DNA from: Roseivirga sp. BDSF3-8
GTDB taxonomy: Bacteria; Bacteroidota; Bacteroidia; Cytophagales; Cyclobacteriaceae
Reading direction: 5' to 3'
DNA length: 64,000 bases
Assembly (NCBI RefSeq): GCF_041449215.1
Contig: NZ_JBGNFV010000001.1
Span: 1-64,000 of the forward strand
Below the pieces are notes generated by a model that was given only the letters and a program-made list of their open reading frames with translations, ran no database searches and had not been told where the DNA came from. Shown piece after piece: positions 43,399 to 55,700 of this stretch. The translations under genes and the position numbers were made by a program. Position 1 is the first letter of the stretch. Every line of letters begins with the position of its first letter.

Positions 43399-46300
43399 TT
43401 ATAAGAACATGACCTCTTCATCATCTACCTCACTGGCAGACGTATCATCCTTTTGAGAGATAAGAAGTTCTATGTATTGCCCCAGTGACCGTATAGTCGG
43501 GTATTTGAACAGGTTGTTCATGCTAAACTCCATTTTCAAACTTCTGGAAACAGCAAATGCCAACTTGGCTGCCAACAGTGAGTGTCCGCCGAGGTCGAAG
43601 AAGTTATCGTTAACACCTACTTTTTCAGGGCCAAGAATCTGCTTCCAGGCATTGGCAAGATGCTTCTCTACTTCGGTGCCGGGGGCTACATACTCCTGTT
43701 TGGTAAAGGCACTATCATCAGGAAGGGGGAGTTTGTTCCGGTCGATCTTTCCATTGTGGGTTAGAGGAATCTGATCTATAAACACATAGGCCCCTGGAAC
43801 CATGTAGGCTGGCAGAGCCATTTTAAGGGTATCTTTTATATGTACTGGCTTCAAAGCTTTATCAGCCGCCACGATGTAGGCTACCAGGTTTTTAAACCCT
43901 TCGCAGTCCTCTAGGGCAATGACCGATGCCTGTTCGACTCCATTAATCCTGCCGATAGCATATTCGACCTCGCCGGGCTCTATACGATAGCCACGGATTT
44001 TTACCTGTTGATCGATCCGCCCCTTAAATTCAACGTCTCCACTATCCAGCCACCTGCCCAGATCACCGGTTTTATACAACCTCTCCCCTGCTTTGAAAGG
44101 ATGGGACATAAACTTTTCGTCAGTTAGTTCCGGCCTGTTATGGTAGCCTTTGGCCAGCCCCGGACCTCCGATGCAGATTTCACCTATGGCTCCTTTGGGC
44201 ACCAGTTTATTATACTCATTCAGAATATAAATTTCTGCATTGTGTATAGGCTTGCCGATAGGAATATTTTGTGAAGGGAGCTCGCCGGCGGATGACACTG
44301 TAAAAGCAGAACCACAAATACTGGTTTCCGTAGGGCCATATGCATTACAGTAATACTTTCCTACTGTCAGGTATTCCGCCACTTTTGCATACTCCGGTGC
44401 CTCGCCTGCAGTAACCAGCATATTGAATTTTGCAAAAGCTGCACTATCTATTGTCTGGAAATAAGACGGAGGCAGGGTAACGGTGTCTATATCATGCTGA
44501 ATCACATAATCTTTAAACCGGTTTGCATCATTCCGAACATCATCTCCGGCAATATATAACCTTGCACCTGAGCCCAGAGCCGTAAATATCTCAGATACGG
44601 ATGCATCGAAGGAAAAGGAGGCAAACTGCAGCACCCGGCTTTCGGCAGACATTTTAAATATATCTATCTGGGAAATGATGGTGTTTACAATGGCTTTATG
44701 CTGTATAAGTACGCCCTTGGGTTTACCCGTGGAGCCTGAGGTATAGATGACATAGGCGAGATCACCCTCCACCGGGGCATTAAATACCTTATCAGCAGTG
44801 TAACCTTCGGCCTCCCGGGGATCCAGAACCTTTCCATAATAAAAGTCTTTCAGTTCTTCGGTACTGTTTTCATGCAAAAGCAACTGTACGCCGGCATCCT
44901 CTATTATAAGTTTTTTTCTATCGGCAGGATAAGTATGGTCTACTGGCAGGTAAACAGCTCCCAGCTTCATAATTGCCAGGATAGATACTATACAGTTGGT
45001 ATTCCTGTTCAGGTGAACCCCTACAAAGTCTCCTTTTTGAACTCCGCTTTCGGATGACATATAAGCTGCAAGCCGGTTAGCTTTTTCATTGAGTTCGCCA
45101 TAGGATAAGCTCACCTCGCCCCCTATAAGGGCGATTTGGTCAGGTGTTTTACTTGTCTGTTCTTCAAACAGGCCGATAAGGGTAGAGCCGGAAGGAATAG
45201 GGGCCGTATGACTATTGTAAGAATTCAGCAGTTCATATTTCTCTGCACCTGAGATAAAGTCTACTTCACCCATGACCTGGTTGCTGTCAGAAAGCAGTGC
45301 CCCGACGATGGCATTATAGTGAATCGCCATATTCTCTATGGAAGCACTTTCGTAAATGTCCTGGTTGTAGTTGATGATAATATTGACATTGTTTCCATCA
45401 GTAGTGATATGAAACTCCATATCAGACCTTACCAGCCTGTCACCCAAATCTTTATAATTCCGGCTATCAAATCTGTTTCCCAGGTCGGGCGCTTCGTAAT
45501 AGTTAAAGAAGATATCAATAAGTGGTCCTCTGCTCTGACTACCTTTTGCTCCTACATCGGTAATAATCTGATCGAAAGGATACTCCTGGTATTCGTATGA
45601 TTTAATCAGTTCGTTTTTAAAGGAGTTGTAAAAATCATCAAATGAGGTTGAGGTATCTACATGGCTTCTTACAGGTAATACATTAATATAAAAGCCTATT
45701 TGGTTTTCAAGCTCCACATGGTCCCTACCGGTAAGCATACTGCCCACCAGTATATCACTCTCGCCGGTGTAGTTACGAAAAAGCACCTTCCATGCGGCCA
45801 TAAGGCTCATCATGAGACTTCCACCTTTTTGCGATGTATAGTCCTTGAGGGCAGTGACCACCTCAGGATTAAGCACGAAACCAAGCCCTCTTCCATTATA
45901 GGTTTTAATTTGGGGGCGCTTCTTTGCAAATGGAAATTCTATGACGGGTATATCTCCCTGCAATCGCTCTTGCCAATAGCTTTTATGTTTCTCAAGTTGG
46001 TCGCCATCCAGCTTTTGATTCTGCCAGACAGCAAAGTCTTTGTATTGAAATTCTAAAGGTTCCAACTTGGACGACTGACTTGATTTAATGGCTGCATACA
46101 AAGCCACAACATCATTAGCCAGTACGTCCATAGAGCGGCCATCAGCAATGATATGATGAAGGTTATAATAGAATATATAACCTTTTTCAGCGTACTGCAG
46201 TAATTCTGCCCTGATCAGCGGGCCTTTTTCCAGATCAAAAGGGGCAAAGCTATCGGCGGCAATATAAGCATCAGCAGCTTCTTTGGGGTTGGCTTTATTT

Positions 46301-46779
46301 CTATAGTCCTTAAACCCTACCAGCAGACCGGTTTCCTCCAGGGAACGGACATACTGGCGCACTTCGCCATCTTTATTCATTTTGAATACGGTACGCAGGA
46401 TTTCGTGCCTCTCAACGGTGTCCAGAACAGCTTCTTTAAAACTATCGAGCTCTATACCTTCATTCAGTGTCACGGAATTTGGTATATTATAGGCCGCAGA
46501 CCCTTCTTCGGTCTGGCTGGCTAGCCAAAGCCTTAATTGAGCCCTGGAGAGCGGATAGCTTTCAGCAGACTCTGCCAAGGATATTGGCTCATACTGCTTT
46601 TCTTCTACTGCCATATGCTGGCTTTGAAGAAGGTATGACAGAATCTCATCTTTCCTGCCTTTAATCTCTCCTATCAGGTCTGCATCCACCTCGTCTGTTG
46701 TGGCAAACATCTGAAGATTGCCCTCCTTCACCTCCACGATGATGCCGGCTTGGGTAATACGATTAAGTAGCTCTTTCAT
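43399..46779 (-). CDS. NRPS, TubC-C-A-T, predicted Tyr or Phe
   Basis: 1126 aa. TubC docking domain (1-60). C domain (~78-510) with HHIIADG at 208-214. A domain (~540-1030) with YVIYTSGSTGKPKGVL. Carrier domain (~1045-1110) with FFDLGGHSLLAAKL, and a short acidic tail. The pocket reads D-A-S-T-V-A-A-I-C-K, one residue from the known Tyr code DASTVAAVCK and two from the GrsA Phe code. Its ATG overlaps the stop of the 3698-aa synthetase in a TAATG, so the two are translationally coupled. There is no E, MT or TE domain. It would extend the chain after the Orn module, followed by the Asn module on the next synthetase. Confidence 0.94.
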   Translation of the reverse strand: MKELLNRITQAGIIVEVKEGNLQMFATTDEVDADLIGEIKGRKDEILSYLLQSQHMAVEEKQYEPISLAESAESYPLSRAQLRLWLASQTEEGSAAYNIPNSVTLNEGIELDSFKEAVLDTVERHEILRTVFKMNKDGEVRQYVRSLEETGLLVGFKDYRNKANPKEAADAYIAADSFAPFDLEKGPLIRAELLQYAEKGYIFYYNLHHIIADGRSMDVLANDVVALYAAIKSSQSSKLEPLEFQYKDFAVWQNQKLDGDQLEKHKSYWQERLQGDIPVIEFPFAKKRPQIKTYNGRGLGFVLNPEVVTALKDYTSQKGGSLMMSLMAAWKVLFRNYTGESDILVGSMLTGRDHVELENQIGFYINVLPVRSHVDTSTSFDDFYNSFKNELIKSYEYQEYPFDQIITDVGAKGSQSRGPLIDIFFNYYEAPDLGNRFDSRNYKDLGDRLVRSDMEFHITTDGNNVNIIINYNQDIYESASIENMAIHYNAIVGALLSDSNQVMGEVDFISGAEKYELLNSYNSHTAPIPSGSTLIGLFEEQTSKTPDQIALIGGEVSLSYGELNEKANRLAAYMSSESGVQKGDFVGVHLNRNTNCIVSILAIMKLGAVYLPVDHTYPADRKKLIIEDAGVQLLLHENSTEELKDFYYGKVLDPREAEGYTADKVFNAPVEGDLAYVIYTSGSTGKPKGVLIQHKAIVNTIISQIDIFKMSAESRVLQFASFSFDASVSEIFTALGSGARLYIAGDDVRNDANRFKDYVIQHDIDTVTLPPSYFQTIDSAAFAKFNMLVTAGEAPEYAKVAEYLTVGKYYCNAYGPTETSICGSAFTVSSAGELPSQNIPIGKPIHNAEIYILNEYNKLVPKGAIGEICIGGPGLAKGYHNRPELTDEKFMSHPFKAGERLYKTGDLGRWLDSGDVEFKGRIDQQVKIRGYRIEPGEVEYAIGRINGVEQASVIALEDCEGFKNLVAYIVAADKALKPVHIKDTLKMALPAYMVPGAYVFIDQIPLTHNGKIDRNKLPLPDDSAFTKQEYVAPGTEVEKHLANAWKQILGPEKVGVNDNFFDLGGHSLLAAKLAFAVSRSLKMEFSMNNLFKYPTIRSLGQYIELLISQKDDTSASEVDDEEVMFL

Positions 46780-49700
46780 TACAGTATCTGCTTCACGATT
46801 TTGCCCTTGGACTTCAGCTCTTTTTGTCTTAGGGTAAAGTCTACATGGGTAGCTATATCGCTGATGGTTCTCATGTTGAACATATTTTGCACAGCTACCT
46901 CAATATTCATTTCTTTACGTATGCGGAGAATAACTTTTATCGCATTGAGACTATTTCCGCCCAGGGTAAAGAAATCATCATGAATGCCGATCTTTTCGAT
47001 ACCCAGTATTTCACTCCAAATTGAAGCCATTTTAGCTTCAGTATCGGTAGTAGGCGCTACATATTTCTCTGAAGAATACTCTATGACGGGCGCGGGAAGT
47101 GCCTTGCGGTCAATCTTACCGTTTAGCGATATAGGCATTTTTTCCAGGAACATATACAGTCGGGGCACCATATACTCCGGCAGCTTACTTTCAAGTATCT
47201 TCTGAATAGAGTTTTGGTCTTCTACTCCTTCGTTTACCAGGTAGGCCACCAGGTGCATATTGCCCGTATTGTCTTTGTGGGCAATTACTACAGCCTGCTG
47301 TATACCTGCTATTTCATCAAGAGTAGCTTCCACTTCTCCCAATTCTACCCTGTATCCTCTTATCTTTACCTGGAAGTCTTTCCGTCCGATAAAGTCCATG
47401 TTTCCATCCGGAAGCCATTTGGCAAGGTCTCCTGTTTTGTAGAGGATATCACCATTGCTAAACGGGTGGGCAACGAACTTTTCGGCGGTAAGTTCGGGAC
47501 GGTTGAGGTATCGCTTTGCCACACCTGCTCCCCCTATGTACAACTCACCAGCCACGCCTGCCGGTAGTAGCCGGCGGTTATTGTCCAGTACGTAGTAGGT
47601 GGTATTATGCATGGGCTTTCCGATAGGCACATAGGCCATTTCTTCCAGCACCTCAGCATCTTTTGTTTCGAAGTAGGATGAGTCAATAGTGGTCTCGGTA
47701 GTACCGTAGCTATTGATAATCCGCATCATAGTACCGTACCTTCTTATTAGTCTTTGGTAATCGGTAGCCGGACAGATATCTGAACCAAGTATAAGGAGAT
47801 CCATATAACTAATGTCCAACTCATTTTCATAGATATAATCAAAGAGTGCCACGGCCAGTGCGGGGGTGGTTTCGAGCATATTCACTTTCCACCTGGCTAT
47901 AAGTTCATAAAGCTTCATAAAATCCAGCCTGATGGCTAATGGGCATAAGATAACTTTACCCCCAAAGAGCAACCCTCTCATAAGGTCACCTGTAAATACG
48001 TCGAAGCTGATGTTAGCCATCTGAAGCAGGCTGACCTCACTATTAAGTCCGTAATCCTCTTTCCAGCTAAGCGAGATGTTCAGCAGGTTGCCATGGGTTA
48101 CTTCTACACCTTTAGGCTTGCCGGTAGACCCGGAGGTGAAAATAACATAAGCAGTATCAACAGGCGAAACCTGAACATCGACAGCTTCATATGATTCTTC
48201 TGAGGCAATAGAAAGGCCGACGTCGATTTTCAGCGTCTTATCTTCCCCGATCATGTCGCGGAAAACCTCGCTGTTAATCCGCTCTGAGATAAGGCAACAG
48301 AATGCGCCGCTATCCTGAATAATATGTCGGATATGATTTTCAGGAGACTGAATATCTACAGGTATGTACCCTGCGCCAGTCTTCATCACTGCCACTATTG
48401 CGACTACAGTCTCTATGGATTTCTCCATGCATATGGCTACAAGTTTACCTTGTCCTACTTCTTTGCCTATCAGGTAGCGGGCCAGTTGGCTTGACCGCCG
48501 TTCCAGTTCCCGGTAGGTCATGGTGCTCTCCTCATACACCAATGCGATATTTTCAGGCGTAGACTGGGCCTGGCGGGCGAATAACTCCAAGACGGAGTTT
48601 TCAGCCGAAAAGTCTGTTACTACAGGGTTGAAAGATTCAGTCAACTGAAGTTTTTCACCTTCTGTCAGGTACTCTATCTGATCGATGGTCTGAGCAGGAT
48701 CATTCACAAATCCTTTAATAATATTCTCCAGGTGGACGAACATATGGCGGATAAGAGCCTGATCATACTGGTTTTTATCATACTCAAACTGCACTTTGAG
48801 AATAGTATCAGAAGCCCCTACGGATATATTGAACCCATAGTTCGTTTGCTCTCTTACATCTACCGACTCGAGCACTATTGGACTACCTTTTTCTTTTTCA
48901 TCCAGTTGCTCCTCGACCATCTCCTGTACCGGATAGTTTTCAAAGATCAGGATGTGATCCAGCAGAGCTGATCCCAGTTCGCTTTGCCCCTGTACGGAAG
49001 CCAGGCTTGTGTAGTGGTGGGGAAGACTGGCAATGGCATCTTCCTGACACTTTTTAAGCAGGTCTTCAGCAGCGTCGCTCTCATTATACTGCACTCTAAC
49101 GGGTATGGTATTCAGGAACAGACCTACCATATCTTCAATGCCCTCCAGTTCTGCAGGCCTGCCGGAAACAACAGAACCAAACACTACATCTTTGGTGTCA
49201 TTGTATTTAGCAATCAGCACGCCCCACGCTGCCTGTACAAAGGTATTCAGGGTGACGGCGGTGTCGTGACACAGTTTATTTACTTTTTCAAACACTTCAC
49301 CAGTAACCTGTATATGCTCTTTGGTATTATTGTACTCCTGGTTTGTTCGTTTGCTTTTGGCAAATGGCACTTTGGCTACGCTATCATAGCCTGACAGAAA
49401 TTCCTTCCAATATAATAGTGATTGCTGCTCATTGATATTTTGCAGCCACTCAATGTAGTTTACATACGGCGCAGGCTCGGGTAGCGATATGGACACATTG
49501 TTATCCACGGCCTGCAGTATCCTATGGAAGTCATTCAGCAGGATACTGGTACACCATCCGTCCATAAGAATATGGTGGTGGCTCCATATAAATTCATAGC
49601 GCTGATCCCCTAATTCCAAAATGGTCAGGCGCATCTGAGATGGATCACTTAGATTAAAGCCTGCAGATACATCCTGTCGCTTTTGCTCAGCCACCCATGC

Positions 49701-52700
49701 TTCAAGTTCCTGCTCAGTACTCCCCGCAGGCAGTAATTTGTGTTCAAACTTTGGCTCTACTGACTTTTCAATAACCTGGAGAATCCGGTTGCTATACTCA
49801 TCGGTAAAGTAAGTGCGAAGAATGCCGTACCGGTCTAGGAGTTTTCCGTAAGCCTTTTGGAATGAAGCTATATTTATACCTTCCCCTTTTATCCTGTAGG
49901 CTATTTGCTCAAAATAGGCTTCATTGGAGCTAAGCCAATGGAAGTACATACCCTGCTGAGTAGGAGATAACTCGTATACATCTGACAAATTACCATCAGC
50001 ATCCAGTTTCTGAACTTCTTCAAAGGTCAGCTCTTTAAACGTCAGGTCCGACGGGGTTTTAAATGAACCTTCCTCCCTGGCCAGTTCACAGATGACGGCA
50101 CTGAGTTTTTCTTTGTAAGCCTCATTCAGCTTTTCAATCGTTACATCGCTAAATAATGCTGAACTATAGTCCAGGGTCATTTTTAACTCTCCCCCCACCA
50201 ACATACCACTAATACTGAGAGGGGTTTTTCTTGAAATGTCTTCGGAAGTAGCACTACCGATGTATTCTGAACTCAGTTTAAACAAAGCTTCATGGCCGTC
50301 TCCGCTGTTCTGGCTCTCCCCTCCTATGTCTCCGAGGTAGTTAAACTGTATGGCAGGCTTAAGGTCTGAGGTAAAGTCATCGGACAAATACTTGGTTATG
50401 CCATAGCCAATACCTTTGTTCGGTATTTTACGCAGGTTGTCCTTAACAGCCACAAGGCTAGGAGCTATATCCTCGTTTTCAGATACCTCCAGTACTACAG
50501 GATATAAAGATGTGAACCACCCTACGGTACGGCTTATGTCCATATTGTTGAGGATATCCTCACGCCCGTGGCCCTCCATTTCCAGCACACATCTGGTGAT
50601 GCCAAAAACCTCTTTTATGGCTAGCCCCAGGCCGGTCAGCAGCAGGTCATTGATCTCTGTATGATACACCTCGTAGGTCTTTGTCTGCATAAGTTTGGTA
50701 AGCGTCTTATCCAGGACAAATGAGGATTGCTTATCATGTTTGAGAGACCCCCCTTCTACCATATTATCAGTAGGGAAGGGCGGTACTTTTTTCGCCAGCA
50801 ATGTAGTCCAGTAGTGCCGCTCACGACTAGAAGCTTCGGTTTGGGCATACCTGGATAATCCTTCTGACCATTTCTTGAAAGAGTCTGTTTTCAGCGGCAG
50901 AGCAAGAGGCTCGTTATTTAGTTTCTGAGAGAATAGTGTAGACAGGTCTTCCAGAAGTATCCTCCACGATACACCGTCTGTTACCAGATGATGGCATATA
51001 AGCGCAAGGCGGTCTCCGTCCTTCAACCTGAAATGTCCCGCCACCATCAGAGGACCATTTTCCAGGTCAAATCCTTGCTGGAGAGCCCCGGCCATTTCAC
51101 TCATCTTCTTCAGCCCATGAGTTTCCTCAGTCATGTCATGGAAGTCAATCCGGTAGCTGTTTTCCAAAAACTTCTCATTGTACTGTTCCCAGCCATCAGC
51201 GTCTTGCCTGTATCGCATTCTCAGGGCGTCATGGTGCTGTACCAATTTTGCCATACATTCATCCAGCATTTCCGTATCAAGTTTGCCGCTGGACTTAAGC
51301 AGAACAGACTGGTTGTAGTGCTTCTTATTTTTAATTCCTTCATTATGAAAGAAATAATGCTGTATAGGTGTGAGGGGAACGTTTCCTTCAACTTCAGCCT
51401 GATCGATGGTTCTGCTCACCTTCTTCATCAAAAGGGCCATTTTTGACAAATCAGGGTTTGAGAGGATATCCCCTACTTTGAGGGTGAAACCGCTTTCCCT
51501 CAGTTTTGTGACAATCTGAATAGATTTAATGGAATCGCCTCCTAGGTTGTAGAAGTTATCGCCCGCTCCTATCACTTCCTGCTTCAATACAGCCTTCCAG
51601 GCGGCCACAAGGGCTTTTTCTTCATCAGTTTCAGGCTCCACGTACTGATGGTTGCTGATGGCTGCTTCGTCAGGATGTGGCAGTGCTTTGCGATCCACCT
51701 TACCATTGGTTGTAAGTGGCAGCTTGTCCATAAACAGGTAGCGTTTCGGCACCATATATTCGGGAAGTTGCCTGCCAAGGTCTCGCTGAATCTGCTCTTC
51801 GTCAGCTTCTCCTTCGGCAACTATGTAAGCGACCAGTTGTCTGGTACCATTGCTATCGCCAGGTGCTTCCACTACTGCATCACCTACCCCGGGTATAGCA
51901 GATAGTACGGTTTCTATCTCTCCAAGCTCTATCCTATAGCCTCTTACTTTTACCTGGGCATCTTTTCTACCTTGGTAGTCCAGTTCACCCTCAGGTAGCC
52001 AGCGCCCCATGTCGCCGGTTTTATACAGCCGCTCGCTGACAGCATTTTCTATGAATTTTTCTTCCGTCAGTTCAGGGCGATTAATATATCCTTTGGATAG
52101 ACCTGCGCCACCTATGCATATTTCTCCCGTAACTTCTAAAGGCACCTGTTGTCCTTCATTGCTCAGAACCCGGATAGCTGTATTCGCTATAGGTTTTCCG
52201 ATATAGATATTTTCTCCCGCCTGGTCCACTTCGTATACCACGCATCCCACAGTAGCTTCGGTAGGCCCGTATTCGTTGTATATTCGCATGTGGGGATTCA
52301 GACTTCGCAGGATAGAAACATGTGAGGGTTTAAGCTCTTCTCCTCCTACTATGGCCATTTGCAGGCTTACCTGGCTGACATCTGCATCTTTTAATAGGGT
52401 AATGTGAGAAGGTGTCAACTTGATACAGGACATACCCTCTTTTACATACTGTTCCAGAATGTAAAAAGTATCCTGCTCTTCTTCGAATATCTGCAGTGTA
52501 CCCCCACTTATGAGAGGCAGAAACATGCTGGTAATGGTCAGGTCAAAAGATGGTGAGGTAAACAGACCGAAGCTGGTATTTGACAGCCCCTCAGTCAGAT
52601 AATGGTCTTTACCCCACATTATATAGTTAGCAAAGCTATTATGACTGATCTGTACACCTTTTGGCTTGCCGGTAGAACCGGAGGTATAAATAACATAAGC

Positions 52701-55700
52701 CAGATCAGGAATAGATGCCCGTGAAACTACACTATTATACTGGTCGGCCTCAAACTCAACATCTATGGCAAATATACCCCCCTTGTAGTAGTCCATTTCG
52801 AACATGTAGTTCGTATCGGTAACCATTAAGCTAATGCCACTATCCTCGCTTATATATTGCTTCCGTTCCGAAGGGTAGGCTACATCTATGGGTACGTAAC
52901 TGGCGCCGGCTTTTAGTATACCTAATACGGATACTATGTAATCTATATTCCTGTTCAGGTGAACCCCGATAAGGTCTCCGGTTGCAATATTATGCTCCCT
53001 TTGCAGGCAATCAGCTAACTGCCCGGATCGCACACTCAACTCGAGGTAGCTCAGTTGCCGATCATCATAGGTAACGGCAGGAGTATTAGGCGTTAAGGCT
53101 GCCTGCTCTTCAAACATGTCGAGCACCGTTTTCTGCGGATATTGCTTTTCCGTAGCATTCCACTCAGCCAGTTGCCGTTTCTCTTCTGCCAGCAGGATAC
53201 CGGCCACCCCTACCGCTTGCGAAGGATCGGCAAGCAGGCTTCCGAGCAGTTCTTTATAATGCAGCAGAAGGCTTTCAATGGTGTGCTTTTCGTACAAATC
53301 GGCATTATATACCGCACTGATATTCAGCCCCCCCTCCACTTCGGTCATATGTAGTTCGAGATCAAACTTTACTTTTACAGGGCCGAGGTCTCTTACGCTA
53401 TCGCTGCCGAAGCTTACGGACCCGGCAGTATGCCCATGAAAGTCAATGAGCACATCGAAGAGGGGGCTTCGGCTGGTATCACGCTGCAGGTTTAGCTCGT
53501 CAACCAGGCGGTCAAACGGATAGGCCTGGTATTCGTATGCCTTCAGGGTATTAGATTTAATCGCCTCATATACTTCTGTAAAACTTGCTTCAGGGTTGAT
53601 TGTATGGCGAAGTGGAAGTGGGTTAACATAAAAACCGATCTGGTCTTCCAGGTCTATATGCTCACGCCCTGCTACCGGGTTGCCTATAGTAATATCGGTA
53701 GTACCAGTGAAGCGATAGAGCAATACGTTCCATACAGACAATAATCCGGTAAAGAGACTTCCTCCTTTTTCTGTAGTAAAACCTCGAAGACCGGTGGTAA
53801 GCTCAGAAGGCACATGGAAGCCAAGGCTATGGCCGTTGTAGGTTTTCATAGCCGGACGCTGACGATAGGCAGGAAGGTCTATCACAGGTGCAGTCGTATT
53901 GAATTTTTCTACCCAATAGGCGCGATGAGCCTCATAACTTCCGCTTTCAATTTGCTCCAGTTGCCAGGCAGCGTAATCCTTATACTGGATACAAAGTGGA
54001 TTCAGATTAGGCTCTCTTCCACTAATAAATGCCTGGTAGTATTCCATTACATCACGGCCGAGTATATCCATACTCCAGCCGTCACTGATGATGTGGTGCA
54101 TATTGTAATAGAAGACGTAGCGTTGTTCATCTACCTGAAGCAGGGCCGCACGAAGAAGTGGGCCTTCAGCAAGGTCAAACGACTTTACCGCATCTGCAGA
54201 AATAAACTGCACCTGGCTGGTGCGCGGGTCTTCCGTGCCACGCAGGTCTTTATAGAGAATATCAATATTCAGCTCTTCAGGAGAAAGGATATGTTGCCTG
54301 ATTTCATCATTTTCATTCAACCTAAATACCGTTCTCAGTATTTCATGGCGCTCAATAGTAGCATGAATGGCTTTTTCAAAGCTCTGCCGGTCTTCCAGCC
54401 CATCCAGGGTGATGGTTTTAGGCATGTTGTAAGCTACTGAAGCTTCTTCAATCTGGCTGGCCAGCCACAGGCGGGTTTGTGAGTTGCTCAAGGGGTAGCT
54501 TAAAGCCTCTGCAACAGCTGGAATCCCAACAAAATCTTTTTCCCGGGAATCCTCCAGTAAGTTTACATGACGACTAAGTACGGGATTTTCAAATACATCC
54601 TGGAAAGTAATTTCCTTGTTAAAAGCCTTATTATACAAGCCAATAAGCCTAAGCGTATTAAGACTATTTCCTCCCAGTTCGAAGAAGTTGTCATTGACGC
54701 CGATCTTATCTACTCCCAGTAATTCCTGCCATATACCGGCGAGTTTTTCTTCTGTTTCGGTAGACGGGGCTACGTAGTCCTTCTGCCGGTACAGGGTCTG
54801 AGGTACCGGCAGCGCCTTGCGGTCAATCTTGCCACTGGCGGTCAGCGGCATCTCTTCCAGTTTGATGAACAAGTCCGGGATCATGTACTCCGGAAGATTC
54901 TCTTCCAGTACCACCGTAAGCCCTTCCTTAATGCTATTGGCATCCACCAGTTCGTTTGATACCACATAGGCTACCAGTTGCCTGGAGCCCGTGTGGTCAT
55001 CTACGGCCAGCACCGCCGCCTGGTCTATGTTGTATAACTCATTTAGCACCGACTCGATCTCTTCCAGCTCTATGCGGTAGCCCCGTACCTTTACCTGGTG
55101 GTCCTTACGCCCGTGGAAGGCTATGCTACCATCTGCCAGCCAGCTCCCCAGGTCACCTGACCGGTACAGCTTCTTACCTTCGGCAAACGGATTGTCGATA
55201 AAACGATCGGCCGTGAGTTCTTCACGGTTCAGGTAGCCCCTGCTCAGGCCGGGGCCACCGATGCATATCTCCCCTATCGCTCCTTCCGGCTGCAGGGCAT
55301 CCATCTCATTCAAAATGTACACTCTTGTGTCCCCTATAGGCTTCCCTATGGAAAGAGGCAGGTAGCTGTCGGCCGTTACTTTATATTCAGTGGCTGACAC
55401 AGTCGCTTCAGTAGGACCATACTTGTTATAGATGGCTACTTTGCCTTCCCATTCTTTATACAACTCCCGGTCAAAGGACTCTCCGGCCGATACAATCCGC
55501 TTCAGGCTGAAGGCGGAATCGATCACCAGCGCACGCAGGAAAGAGGGGACCGCATGCAGGTGGGTCACCCGGTAGTCGGCCAGCAGACGGGTAAACTTCT
55601 GACTGTCCAGAAGATCCGCTTTCCTGGGCACTACCAGCCTGGCACCGTTCACAAGGCCCAGGAATACCTGCTCTACCGAGGCATCAAAGGCTATGTTGGC